37,700 bases of DNA from Thiohalobacter sp. (GTDB lineage: Bacteria > Pseudomonadota > Gammaproteobacteria > DSM-19610), in NCBI GenBank assembly GCA_026984515.1, contig JALSRZ010000157.1, forward strand, positions 1 through 37,700, in the 5' to 3' direction. The notes beneath the pieces are model-generated. The model saw only the letters and a program-made list of their open reading frames with translations, was not told the DNA's origin and searched no databases. Position numbers and translations under genes: made by a program. Position 1 is the stretch's first letter; the number at the start of each line of letters is the position of its first letter. Of this stretch, positions 18,166 to 26,550 are shown piece after piece.

Positions 18166-19383
18166 ATGGGCGCTTTTGAATACGTCGCGCTGGATGACAG
18201 CGGCAAGGAAAAGAAAGGGGTACTGGAAGGTGACACCGCACGCCAGGTTCGCCAGCAGTTGCGCGACCAGGGCTGGATGCCGCTGGATGTCAGTGAGTCC
18301 CGCGAGCGTGCCAGCCAGCCGGGTGAGAAAAAAGTAAAAATCCGCCGCAGCGTCAGTGCCACCGACCTGGCGCTGATTACCCGCCAGCTGGCCACGCTGG
18401 TGCGTGCCGGACTGCCGCTCGAAGAGACCCTGCAGGCCGCCGCGCAGCAAACCGAGAAAGCCCGCCTGCAAAGTATGTTGCTGGCGGTACGTTCGCGCGT
18501 CATGGAAGGGCACACACTGGCGACCGGGCTGGGCGATTTCCCGCACGTGTTCCCGGAAATCTACCGCACTACTGTATCGGCGGGCGAGCAGTCCGGCCAC
18601 CTCGAAGTGGTGCTGGAGCGCCTGGCCGACTACACCGAAAACCGGCAGCAGATGCAGTCAAAGATCCAGCTGGCACTGTTTTATCCCGCCTTGCTCACGC
18701 TGGTTGCGGTGGGTGTGGTCATTGGCCTGATGACTTTTGTGGTGCCGCAGGTGGTCCAGGTGTTCGACAATATCGGGCAGGAGCTGCCCGCGCTGACCCG
18801 AACCCTGATCGCGATGAGTGACTTTCTGCGCAGCTACGGCCTGCTGATGCTGGTGTTGCTGGTGCTGGCCGGTGGCGGAATAGCCTGGGTGCTGAAAAAA
18901 GAGGGGCCGAAACGGCGCTTTCACGAAATCCTGCTGCGCCTGCCCCTGATCGGCCGGCTGGAACGCGGTGTCAACGCGGGGCGTTTTGCGCGCACCTTCA
19001 GTATCGTTACCGCCAGTGGTGTGCCGGTGCTCGACGGTTTGCGTATCGCCTCGGAAGTCATGTCCAACCTGCCGATGCGGGAGTCCGTGGAAGAAGCGAC
19101 GCGCAAGGTGCGCGAAGGCGCGAGTATTCATGCGGCGCTGGAGAAGAGCGGATATTTCCCGCCCATGATGGTGCACCTGATTGCCAGTGGTGAAGCCAGT
19201 GGCAAGCTGGAAGAAATGCTGGAACGGGCGGCGACCAACCAGGAGCGGGAAATCGAAACCCTGATTTCCGCGGTCATGGGCCTGTTCGAACCGATCCTCA
19301 TCCTGGTGATGGGCGCCGTGGTACTGATTATCGTGCTGGCGATCCTGTTGCCGATCTTTAACCTGAACCAGCTGGTTAGTTGA
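18166..19383 (+). CDS. gspF: Type II secretion system platform protein GspF
   Basis: A polytopic inner-membrane protein at the base of the pseudopilus. The 405-residue protein has the family layout: an N-terminal FEYVALDDSGKEKKGVLEG, two homologous cytoplasmic T2SSF domains (about 70-190 and 275-395), and three membrane segments (about 170-195, 220-242 and 375-398). Motifs include LITRQLATLVRAGLPLEE and FARTFSIVTASGVPVLDGL, each with IASGEASG/VSAGEQSG-type segments. It is the last gsp gene here; no gspG follows, and a gene converges 51 nt later. Confidence 0.95.
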   Translation: MGAFEYVALDDSGKEKKGVLEGDTARQVRQQLRDQGWMPLDVSESRERASQPGEKKVKIRRSVSATDLALITRQLATLVRAGLPLEETLQAAAQQTEKARLQSMLLAVRSRVMEGHTLATGLGDFPHVFPEIYRTTVSAGEQSGHLEVVLERLADYTENRQQMQSKIQLALFYPALLTLVAVGVVIGLMTFVVPQVVQVFDNIGQELPALTRTLIAMSDFLRSYGLLMLVLLVLAGGGIAWVLKKEGPKRRFHEILLRLPLIGRLERGVNAGRFARTFSIVTASGVPVLDGLRIASEVMSNLPMRESVEEATRKVREGASIHAALEKSGYFPPMMVHLIASGEASGKLEEMLERAATNQEREIETLISAVMGLFEPILILVMGAVVLIIVLAILLPIFNLNQLVS

Positions 19384-19434
19384 GTGGGGGAAACGTAAAC
19401 GGTGCGTGGTTCAACGTTGCCCCGGTTCCCGTCC

Positions 19435-22400
19435 TCAGTGAAAATCCCGCGATCGCGTCACCAGTCGCCCCAGTAAATGACTGTGGTCCTCCAGTCGCCC
19501 GGCAATCAGGTGCAGTACCTCGCCTTCACGCTGCAGCCTGCCTTCTACAACCAGCAGCCTGGCGTTTAACAAAAGCCGGCGTTGGCGTTGTGCCAGTTGC
19601 GGCCAGACAATGATCTGGGTGATGCCGGTTTCGTCCTCGATCGTGACAAAAATCACGCCGGATGCATTGCCGGGACTTTGCCGGCCGGTGACGATGCCGC
19701 CGGTGCGGACGAGACTGCCGTGCGTGCGCAGGTGCAGCTGACAGGCCTGCAGCAGGCCGAGGCGTGACAGCCGGTGACGCAACAACGTCAGTGGATGGCG
19801 TCCCAGGCTGAGACCGGTGCTGGCGTAGTCGGCAAGCAGTTGCTCGCCTTCGCCGGGCGCCCTGAGCATGGGGATGGCTTCTCCGGGGTGGTTGCCTTCC
19901 AGCAAGGGGCTTGCCGGTTCAATGCCGGCGCAGGCCCAGCGTGTCTGGTGGCGGTGTCCGCCCAGTGAGGCCAGGGCATTGGCGGCGGCCAGTGCTTCCA
20001 GGTCGCCACGATCGGGCCGGGCGCGCCGGGCGAGGTCGGGGATGTCGCGAAAAGGACGCTGCTTGCGGGCTTCAACCAGGCGTTTTGCCGCACCGCGGGA
20101 CAGGCCCTTGATCTGTTGCAGGCCGAGACGCAATCCTTTTTTTTCCAGGGTGCACTCCCACTCGCTGCAGGCCACATCGATCGCCAGCACGTTGCCGCCA
20201 TGCCGGCGCAGGTCGTCGACCAGCTGGCGCGGGCTGTAAAATCCCATGGGCTGACTGTTGAGCAGTGCACAGGTGAAAGCTTCCGGGTAGTGGTGTTTTA
20301 GCCAGGCCGAGACATAGACCAGCAGGGCAAAGCTGGCCGCGTGTGATTCCGGAAAGCCGTATTCACCAAAGCCCAGTACCTGTTGAAAGACCTGCTGCGC
20401 AAAGGCCCGCGAGTAACCGCGTGCACGCATACCGTCGATCAGCCGCTGTTCGAAAGCCATGATCCGGCCGTGTTTGCGCCAGCTGGCCATGGAGCGGCGC
20501 AGTTGATCGGCTTCGCCGGGCGAGAATCCGGCGGCCACCATGGCCAGCCTGATGACCTGCTCCTGGAAAAGGGGGATGCCCAGGGTGCGTTCCAGTACCT
20601 CGCGGACGGCTGGCGAGGGATACGCCACGGCTTCCAGGCCCTGCCGCCGGCGCAGGTAGGGGTGCACCATATCGCCCTGGATCGGGCCGGGCCGCACAAT
20701 AGCGACCTCGATTACCAGGTCGTAGAAACAGGCTGGCCGCAGGCGCGGCAGCATGGACATTTGGGCGCGCGATTCGATCTGGAAGACCCCGATGGTATCG
20801 GCACGGGAGATCATCGCGTACACCGCGGGGTCTTCGGCCGGTATGCTGTCCATGTCCAGCCGGATGCCGTGGTGTCGCCTGACCAGGTCGAAGCAGCGGT
20901 GGATGGCGCTCAGCATGCCCAGTGACAGGCAGTCTATTTTCAGCAGTCTCAGGGCATCGAGGTCGTCCTTGTTCCATTGAATGACCGTGCGACCGGGCAT
21001 GGCGGCATTTTCAACCGGCACCATGCGTTCGAGTACATCCCGGGTAATGACAAAGCCCCCGACATGCTGTGACAGGTGGCGCGGGAAGCCGGTCAGTTGC
21101 TGTGCCAGTTGACGCAACTGCCGCAGGGCCGGGTTGTCGGGGTCGAAACCGGCCTCACGCAAACGACTGAATAAAACAGTCGAGTCTCGTGACGCCGGGT
21201 TTTTCCCCCTGTGGCCATCCGGCGATTCTTCGGAGGGGCCGCGGAAAAACGATGCCGAACCGGTCAGTTTCAGTACGGCTCCCAGGCGGTCGATCTGGTC
21301 CGGGCTGAATCCCAGTGCCTTGCCGACATCGCGCAGGGCGCTCCTGGGCCGGTAGCGGATGACCGTGGCGGCCAGGGCCGCGTGTTTGCGGCCGTATTTG
21401 CTGTAGATGTACTGGATGACCTCTTCACGCCGCTGGTGTTCGAAGTCCACGTCGATATCAGGGGGCTCGCTGCGCTGCCTGGAAATGAAACGTTCAAACA
21501 GGGTTTCAATGCGCGCGGGGTCTACTTCCGTAATACCCAGGCAATAGCAAACGGCGGAATTGGCCGCCGAGCCGCGGCCCTGGCAGAGGATGTTGCGCGA
21601 ACGGGCGAAACGGACAATATCGTAGACCGTAAGAAAATAGGGTTCATAGTGCAGTTCGGCAATCAGTGTCAGTTCGTGTTCCACCAGGGTGCGGACCCTG
21701 TCGGGGGCTCCGCGTGGCCAGCGTCGCTGCATGCCGGTAGTGGTGAGCCGGCGTAACCAGTCGCGCGGGGAAAGATGGTCCGGCGCCTGCGGTTGTGGAT
21801 ATTCATAGCGCAGTTCGTCCAGCGAGAAATGGCACAGGCCGGCGATATGCAGGCTGGTATCGAGCAGGGAACGGGGATACAGCCTGCCCAGGCTGTTGCG
21901 GTCACGCAAAAAGCGTTCGCCATTGGCGTGCAGGGAAAAGCCGGCATCCTGAAGGGGTACACCGAGGCGGATGGCCGTGAGCGTATCGTGCAGCGAGCGG
22001 CGTTCGCGTGTATGCATGTGAACTGCCCCGCAGGCAACCAGTGGCAGCCCGGACTGTTGTTCCAGGGCCTGCAGGGTTTGCAGGCGCAGCTGGTCCCGGC
22101 CGTCCAGCCTGCAGGTGAAACCGATCCAGGCGCGTTGTGGAAAACAGGACTGCAGCCAATACGCAGTGCGCCTGCGCATGGCAACAGGCTGCCGGTCTGC
22201 GTGTATCCAGATCAGCAGGCAGCCATCCACCTGTCCCGGTAACGAATGACGGTGCAGGCAGTACGCACCCTTGGGGGCTCGTCGCCGGGCCCGGCTGATC
22301 AGCGCGGACAGGTTGCCATAGGCCTTGCGGCTGGTTGCCAGCAGCACCAGCTGAAGCCCGTCATCCAGCCGGAATTTACTGCCCGTGATCAGGGGCAGGC

Positions 22401-22590
22401 CGATCTCTCCGGCGGTCGTGTAGGCGCGCACGATACCGGCCAGGGAACACTCGTCGGTGAGTGCCAGGGCACTGTAGCCAAGTTGATGCGCGCGGGTCAC
22501 CAGTTCTTCCGGGTGGGAAGCCCCGCGCAGGAAACTGAAGTTGCTGATGCAGTGCAGCTCGGCATAGCCGACCTGGTCGGATGCGTGCAT
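19435..22590 (-). CDS. dnaE2: Error-prone DNA polymerase DnaE2 (ImuC)
   Basis: This is a C-family polymerase used in SOS-induced translesion synthesis. The 1051-residue protein has the PHP domain start YAELHCISNFSFLRGASHP, typical of DnaE2 rather than DnaE1, then GRGSAANS (338-345) and the catalytic aspartates in PDIDVDFEH (about 377-385). The fingers, helix-hairpin-helix (IKGLSRGAAKRLVEAR) and a C-terminal OB fold (VRTGGIVTGRQSPGNASGVIF) follow. ATG at 22590 has AGGTGA 5 nt upstream; a GTG three codons earlier is also in frame. An SOS box ends 13 nt before the ATG. No imuA or imuB is next to it, unlike the usual cassette. Confidence 0.96.
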   Translation of the reverse strand: MHASDQVGYAELHCISNFSFLRGASHPEELVTRAHQLGYSALALTDECSLAGIVRAYTTAGEIGLPLITGSKFRLDDGLQLVLLATSRKAYGNLSALISRARRRAPKGAYCLHRHSLPGQVDGCLLIWIHADRQPVAMRRRTAYWLQSCFPQRAWIGFTCRLDGRDQLRLQTLQALEQQSGLPLVACGAVHMHTRERRSLHDTLTAIRLGVPLQDAGFSLHANGERFLRDRNSLGRLYPRSLLDTSLHIAGLCHFSLDELRYEYPQPQAPDHLSPRDWLRRLTTTGMQRRWPRGAPDRVRTLVEHELTLIAELHYEPYFLTVYDIVRFARSRNILCQGRGSAANSAVCYCLGITEVDPARIETLFERFISRQRSEPPDIDVDFEHQRREEVIQYIYSKYGRKHAALAATVIRYRPRSALRDVGKALGFSPDQIDRLGAVLKLTGSASFFRGPSEESPDGHRGKNPASRDSTVLFSRLREAGFDPDNPALRQLRQLAQQLTGFPRHLSQHVGGFVITRDVLERMVPVENAAMPGRTVIQWNKDDLDALRLLKIDCLSLGMLSAIHRCFDLVRRHHGIRLDMDSIPAEDPAVYAMISRADTIGVFQIESRAQMSMLPRLRPACFYDLVIEVAIVRPGPIQGDMVHPYLRRRQGLEAVAYPSPAVREVLERTLGIPLFQEQVIRLAMVAAGFSPGEADQLRRSMASWRKHGRIMAFEQRLIDGMRARGYSRAFAQQVFQQVLGFGEYGFPESHAASFALLVYVSAWLKHHYPEAFTCALLNSQPMGFYSPRQLVDDLRRHGGNVLAIDVACSEWECTLEKKGLRLGLQQIKGLSRGAAKRLVEARKQRPFRDIPDLARRARPDRGDLEALAAANALASLGGHRHQTRWACAGIEPASPLLEGNHPGEAIPMLRAPGEGEQLLADYASTGLSLGRHPLTLLRHRLSRLGLLQACQLHLRTHGSLVRTGGIVTGRQSPGNASGVIFVTIEDETGITQIIVWPQLAQRQRRLLLNARLLVVEGRLQREGEVLHLIAGRLEDHSHLLGRLVTRSRDFH

Positions 22591-22635
22591 TCGGATCACC
22601 TGTACTGTACAAATATACAGTATAGGTGATCCGAA
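22590..22635. repeat. 46-bp near-perfect palindrome around the dnaE2 SOS box
   Basis: The 20-base arms 22590-22609 and 22616-22635 are inverted copies with one mismatch (22602 against 22623) around a 6-base centre. The palindrome contains the SOS box, and each arm also carries GGATCACCT or its complement, so an AGGTGA ribosome-binding sequence is present on both strands. On the minus strand it leads to the dnaE2 ATG; on the plus strand the mirrored codon is ATA. Confidence 0.85.
22603..22622 (-). promoter_or_regulatory. LexA (SOS) box of dnaE2
   Basis: On the minus strand TACTGTATATTTGTACAGTA matches the gammaproteobacterial LexA consensus CTG-N10-CAG exactly at the defined bases and nearly throughout. 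It lies 13 to 32 nt before the dnaE2 start codon. TATATT inside it could serve as the -10, so LexA would block the promoter directly. SOS control of dnaE2 is established in many bacteria. Confidence 0.88.
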
Positions 22636-22736
22636 TAATCACTGGAAAGGGGGCGGGAGGGCTGATACATTGGGGGTGTAGTGAAAAACAGCGCCGCTGC
22701 GGGATTTCGGCGAAAATCCGGTGGGGGAGATACTGA

Positions 22737-23135
22737 ATGACAGATGCTGAAACGGAGGTTTGGCTGGACGGTAACGGCATCGTCCGAATCCGCTACCCGC
22801 AGAACTTCAACCTGACGCTGCAGGTGATGCAGGAGGTGAACCGGCAGCATCGCCAGCTGACGACGGAAAAGCGGCCGGTCCTGGTCTATGCCGAGTCCGT
22901 GGCTTCAGCGGAGTATGAAGCCCAGCAGTTTGCCTCGACACAGCAGGCGATCGAACTGACCACTTGCCTGGCGATCATCGTACGATCCTTTTTTACCCGC
23001 GCCATGGCGGAATTGTTCATGAAGTTTCACAAGCCCCCCTATCCTACGCGCATATTCAATGACGAGCAGGCCGCGTTGGCCTGGCTGGAGGACTGTGCAG
23101 GGGACGGGACGGAAGCAACCGGCGGGCGCCGGTAA
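22737..23135 (+). CDS. Small unknown protein, possibly STAS/SpoIIAA-like
   Basis: I do not recognise a characterised family with certainty. The 132-residue protein is soluble, with alternating strands and helices (TEVWLDGNGIVRIRYPQNFN, then a helix LTLQVMQEVNRQHRQL, then RPVLVYAESV). This layout recalls small STAS or SpoIIAA-like proteins whose members set a strand against a helix, but the match is by impression. ATG at 22737 has GGGGGAGA about 7 nt upstream. It lies divergent from dnaE2, 101 nt from the palindromic SOS box, and is followed after 15 nt by a uracil-DNA-glycosylase-family gene. Whether it belongs to the SOS response is open. Confidence 0.75.
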   Translation: MTDAETEVWLDGNGIVRIRYPQNFNLTLQVMQEVNRQHRQLTTEKRPVLVYAESVASAEYEAQQFASTQQAIELTTCLAIIVRSFFTRAMAELFMKFHKPPYPTRIFNDEQAALAWLEDCAGDGTEATGGRR

Positions 23136-23150
23136 CTCGTTCCCCGGGCA

Positions 23151-23780
23151 GTGGCTGAGCGGAAGGCAGAAGCAGGTGACCAGGCACGCCGGCTGGAGCG
23201 CCTGCTGAAAGAGGTGCGTGCCTGCCGGATCTGCGCGTCGGAACTTCCGTTCGAGCCCCGACCGGTATTGAAGGCAAAGGCCTCAGCCCGCCTGCTCATC
23301 GTCGGTCAGGCGCCGGGCACCCGGGTTCATGCTACTGGAATTCCCTGGAACGATCCCAGCGGTGACCGCTTGCGCAGCTGGCTGCAGGTGGGCCGGGAAT
23401 TTTTTTATGATGACAGCCGGGTTGCGATTATTCCCATGGGTTTCTGTTACCCGGGCAAAGGACGTTCCGGGGATTTGCCGCCACGCCAGGAATGCGTGCA
23501 GCAGTGGCGGGAGCAACTGCTGGCCTGTTTGCCCTGTATTGAATTGACGTTGCTTATCGGGCAGTATGCCCAGCAGTATCACATTCCGGAGGCAGGGAAG
23601 TCAGTAACGGGAACTGTTCAAAGGTGGCGGGAATTTGCACCCGCGTACATTCCGACACCGCATCCTTCGCCACGCAACCAGCTGTGGCTGAAACGCAATC
23701 CGTGGTTCGAACAGGAACTGGTGCCCGACTTGCGTCGACGCATAAGGGAAATATTTCCGGAGCTTCCGGACATTGAATAA
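23151..23780 (+). CDS. Uracil-DNA glycosylase superfamily protein
   Basis: The 209-residue protein fits the UDG fold used in base excision repair. It has GQAPGTRVHATGIPWNDPSG (52-71), corresponding to the GEAPG active-site motif of family 4/5 enzymes, and HPSPRN (171-176), the conserved second motif. CRIC at 25-28 may bind an iron-sulfur cluster with later cysteines, but the full ligand set is not obvious. The start is GTG at 23151, 15 nt after the previous gene, with a weak ribosome-binding site. Substrate range is unknown; some members of this group are not proven glycosylases. It sits next to the SOS polymerase gene, which fits a repair role. Confidence 0.85.
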   Translation: MAERKAEAGDQARRLERLLKEVRACRICASELPFEPRPVLKAKASARLLIVGQAPGTRVHATGIPWNDPSGDRLRSWLQVGREFFYDDSRVAIIPMGFCYPGKGRSGDLPPRQECVQQWREQLLACLPCIELTLLIGQYAQQYHIPEAGKSVTGTVQRWREFAPAYIPTPHPSPRNQLWLKRNPWFEQELVPDLRRRIREIFPELPDIE

Positions 23781-23903
23781 CCGGGTTTACCGGTGTAATG
23801 GGGGATTGCAGAAAGAGAAAAACAATAACCGGCAAAAAGTAGTTTCATGGATGGATGGTCGGTACAGGATGCGTACCATTAACACACGCTACAAGGAGAC
23901 GCC
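23781..23903 (+). promoter_or_regulatory. Promoter region of the HemN-like gene
   Basis: This 123-base region is AT-rich in the middle. GGTAC at 23861-23865 and GTACC at 23872-23876 form an inverted repeat 27 nt before the start codon, a possible operator. AAGGAGA (before 23904) is a strong ribosome-binding site. No clear -35/-10 pair was found. Confidence 0.3.
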
Positions 23904-25421
23904 ATGAAACAATACAGTGGAAGTTTTAACAAACGCTCCCGTTTGCTGCAGGTGCCCGGGCTGGCAGGCACACCGGCCGGGAAGCTGAAGCCACTGGAAC
24001 CCGATACGCTGGTCGACCACCTGGGCAGGGTACTGCAGGTCCAGAACGACTTCTTTCCCTGCTTCGACTGGGCTTTCCCGCCCCCCCTGCTCAACAAGCA
24101 TGAACCCCCGGAGACCGCCGCCGAGCTGTTTGCCAGGCCCTCGGTAGAGCCCGGAAAGTACAGTCTTTACCTGCACATCCCTTTCTGCAAGACCCTGTGC
24201 AGTTTCTGTTACTACACGGTATTGCCGGGGCGCGGCATCGAGCAGTCCGAAACCTATGTCGATTACCTGGTCAGGGAAATGGCGCTCTATGCGCCGGTCG
24301 TGCAGGGGCAGTGGTGTGAATCCGTCTATATCGGTGGCGGAACGCCGACCTACCTGGACGATGCGCTGCTGGTGCGGCTGCTGGAAGCCATTCGCAGCCA
24401 CTTCCACTGTACCGAAGACGTCGAGATCAGCATGGAAGCGGCGCCCGGTACACTGCCGCGCAGCAAGGCGCGCCTGCTCCGGCAGCTGGGCGTCAACCGG
24501 CTCAGTTACGGCATCCAGACGCTGGATGAAGCGCTGCTGTCGACCATGAACCGGCACTACAGCGTCGCCGAGGCAGAGCAGGAACTGCAGGGAGCGCTGG
24601 AAGAAATACCCAACATCAACGTGGATACCATGTACGGATTCGAGGGTGAACCCGGCGATGCCCTGCGCAGTACCCTGGAGCGCTTCAACGCCCTGGGGAT
24701 CCCGAGCCTGTCGATCTACGCGCTCGATTCCCAGCGCAGCCGCTCCGGAAAATCCCTGTTTGGCCCGCCGCTCGATGAGCAGTACGAGCACAAGATCCAC
24801 ATGTTCGCGGAAGCTACCGATATCCTGGGCGGGCTGGGTTACGAACCGGTGTTGCAGAATGTGTTCGTGCAGCCTGGCAAGGCTTCCTACCGCCACCAGG
24901 TGCGGCGCTGGGATAATCTGCCACTGATCGCACTGGGCCTGGCCTCCCAGGGGTATGCGCCGGCCACACCGTACCAGAATGTCGGTGCGATCAAACCTTA
25001 CTACCAGTTGCTCGATGACGGCCGGTTGCCGATTGCAACGATCGATATCCTGACGCCGGAACTGGAGCTGATCCGGGAAGTGGCCAGCAGGCTGCGCTTT
25101 ACACAGGTTGAAGTCGGCGCCATCCAGCGCAAGTACGGTGTGGACCTGGATTACGTATTCGGCGACCTGATTGCTGCGCTGATGAAAATCGGTTACCTGC
25201 AACGCGAGGGCGACACCCTGTCCCTGACCGGCAAGGCGGCCTATTACAACAACATCATTCCCATGCTGTTTGCACCGGATGCATTCAAGGAGCAGCTGAT
25301 GGCGCTTCCGGAGGAGTACCTGTCTGAGTACCCGGTGCCCTATGTGATGACCCAGGCCGGCTGTACCCAGAGTGCGGCGATCCGGGTGCAGGCGCCGCAG
25401 GCGGAAACACCGTTGCCCTGA
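23904..25421 (+). CDS. HemN/HemW-like radical SAM protein of unknown substrate
   Basis: The 505-residue protein has a radical SAM core with the iron-sulfur ligands Cys95, Cys99 and Cys102 in HIPFCKTLCSFCYYTV. GGGTPT follows at 144-149, then SMEAAPGTL, RLSYGIQTLDE and a HemN-like C-terminal domain (about 380-480). The first 85 residues are an extension not seen in HemW. In HemN/HemW the residues after the third Cys are usually Phe-rich (CxYCxF); here they are YYT. It may be a diverged coproporphyrinogen dehydrogenase or a different radical SAM enzyme, such as the HemN-like haem-degrading or methyl-transferring types. It stands alone between the UDG and ybeD-lipB genes. Confidence 0.88.
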   Translation: MKQYSGSFNKRSRLLQVPGLAGTPAGKLKPLEPDTLVDHLGRVLQVQNDFFPCFDWAFPPPLLNKHEPPETAAELFARPSVEPGKYSLYLHIPFCKTLCSFCYYTVLPGRGIEQSETYVDYLVREMALYAPVVQGQWCESVYIGGGTPTYLDDALLVRLLEAIRSHFHCTEDVEISMEAAPGTLPRSKARLLRQLGVNRLSYGIQTLDEALLSTMNRHYSVAEAEQELQGALEEIPNINVDTMYGFEGEPGDALRSTLERFNALGIPSLSIYALDSQRSRSGKSLFGPPLDEQYEHKIHMFAEATDILGGLGYEPVLQNVFVQPGKASYRHQVRRWDNLPLIALGLASQGYAPATPYQNVGAIKPYYQLLDDGRLPIATIDILTPELELIREVASRLRFTQVEVGAIQRKYGVDLDYVFGDLIAALMKIGYLQREGDTLSLTGKAAYYNNIIPMLFAPDAFKEQLMALPEEYLSEYPVPYVMTQAGCTQSAAIRVQAPQAETPLP

Positions 25422-25449
25422 GCGGCGGTATTTCCCGGCCCGTCGTGAG

Positions 25450-25472
25450 GGGTAATCCGGGAGGAATTACCC
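25450..25472 (+). repeat. Inverted repeat before the ybeD-like gene with GGAGG in its loop
   Basis: GGGTAAT (25450-25456) and ATTACCC (25466-25472) flank a 9-base loop that contains GGAGG. This GGAGG is about 20 nt from the ybeD ATG, too far for direct use, but 12 nt from an ATG at 25477. That ATG opens a three-codon ORF (ATG GGT GTA TGA) ending on the ybeD start codon. Confidence 0.4.
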
Positions 25473-25484
25473 TATTATGGGTGT

Positions 25485-25751
25485 ATGAAAGAGCGTGACA
25501 CGCTGCTGGAGTTTCCCTGTGATTTTCCCGTCAAGGTGATGGGGCGCAGCGATTCCGGGTTCGAGGCGAAGGCGCTGGCCATTGTGCGCAGCAGGCTGCC
25601 GGATTTCGATACGGACGGCATGCGCAGTGCGGTCAGCGGCAAAGGCAACTATATCTCCGTCACCTTTGACCTGCGCGTCACCAGCCAGGCACAGCTGGAC
25701 GACGTCTACCGGGCGCTGACCGCCTGTGAAGAATTCCTGATGGTGTTGTGA
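25485..25751 (+). CDS. ybeD: YbeD/DUF493 family protein
   Basis: A small (88-residue) ferredoxin-like-fold protein of the YbeD family, whose members resemble ACT-type regulatory domains and lie next to lipB across gammaproteobacteria. The typical [24 protein letters not shown] and [11 protein letters not shown] segments are present. The molecular role is not established. Its TGA overlaps the lipB GTG by 4 bases, so the pair is translationally coupled. The start lacks a well-spaced Shine-Dalgarno; see the hairpin just upstream. Confidence 0.92.
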   Translation: MKERDTLLEFPCDFPVKVMGRSDSGFEAKALAIVRSRLPDFDTDGMRSAVSGKGNYISVTFDLRVTSQAQLDDVYRALTACEEFLMVL

Positions 25752-26416
25752 CCGGGGTGGCAGGCAACACTACCCCGCGTTCCCGTGCGCTGCGGGTTCG
25801 GTGTCTTGGTATTGCCGAGTATCGGCCGGTGTGGGAAGCGATGCAGGCATTCACCCGGCAACGCACTGGCGATACCGGGGACGAACTCTGGCTGCTGGAG
25901 CACCCGGCGGTGTTTACCCAGGGCATGAACGGCAAGCCGGAGCACCTGCTGGCGCCGGGGGATATTCCCGTGGTCGCAGTTGACCGGGGTGGGCAGGTGA
26001 CCTATCACGGCCCCGGACAGCTGCTGGCCTACACGCTGCTGGACCTGGCGCGGCTGGGGATCGGTATCCGTGGGCTGGTGGAGGCGCTGGAGCAGTCGGT
26101 GGTCGAGTGGCTGGCTGCGCAGGGCATCACCGCACGGGCGCGGCACGATGCCCCGGGGGTGTACGTGGATGGCGCCAAGATTGCGGCCCTGGGGCTGCGT
26201 GTCCGGCGTGGTTGCAGTTATCACGGCCTGGCCCTGAACGTGGACCTGGACCTGGAGCCGTTTTCGCGCATAAACCCCTGCGGTTATCAGGATATGCCGG
26301 TTACCCGGCTGGTTGATCTGGGGATTTCGCTGTCGGTGGCGGAAGTCGGCGAGAGCTGGCTGCCGTATCTTGCTGCGCAGTTGCGATACACTACAGGGCC
26401 TGGTCGTTCCGCCTGA
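25748..26416 (+). CDS. lipB: Octanoyl-[acyl-carrier-protein]:protein transferase
   Basis: It moves octanoate from acyl carrier protein to the lipoyl domains of the 2-oxoacid dehydrogenases and GcvH. The 222-residue protein has [12 protein letters not shown] (80-91), the catalytic Lys144 in DGAKIAALG and Cys178 in NPCGYQ. Start GTG at 25748 overlaps the ybeD stop; an N-terminal extension of about 12 residues precedes the domain, so a slightly later start is possible. lipA follows after 134 nt. Confidence 0.95.
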   Translation: MTGVAGNTTPRSRALRVRCLGIAEYRPVWEAMQAFTRQRTGDTGDELWLLEHPAVFTQGMNGKPEHLLAPGDIPVVAVDRGGQVTYHGPGQLLAYTLLDLARLGIGIRGLVEALEQSVVEWLAAQGITARARHDAPGVYVDGAKIAALGLRVRRGCSYHGLALNVDLDLEPFSRINPCGYQDMPVTRLVDLGISLSVAEVGESWLPYLAAQLRYTTGPGRSA

Positions 26417-26550
26417 TTTCTTTGCCGTTGGTCCGGTACCGGTCAGAGCAACGCTTTTCCCCTGGAACGTAGCCGGAACCGCCGGGGGATACATGGCAGG
26501 AATCAGTAGAGCCGGGAGTTCATCAGGGTAATCAGGGGTTGTACACCGAA

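Noticed and set aside
22635-22736. Mirrored plus-strand ORF beside the SOS palindrome
   Set aside because: It begins with ATA, not a usual start codon, and the 33-residue product has no recognisable feature. I kept it only as a remark on the palindrome.
26493-26531. 12-codon ORF with GGGGGA before lipA
   Set aside because: It is too short to support, has no distinctive codon content, and is out of frame with lipA.
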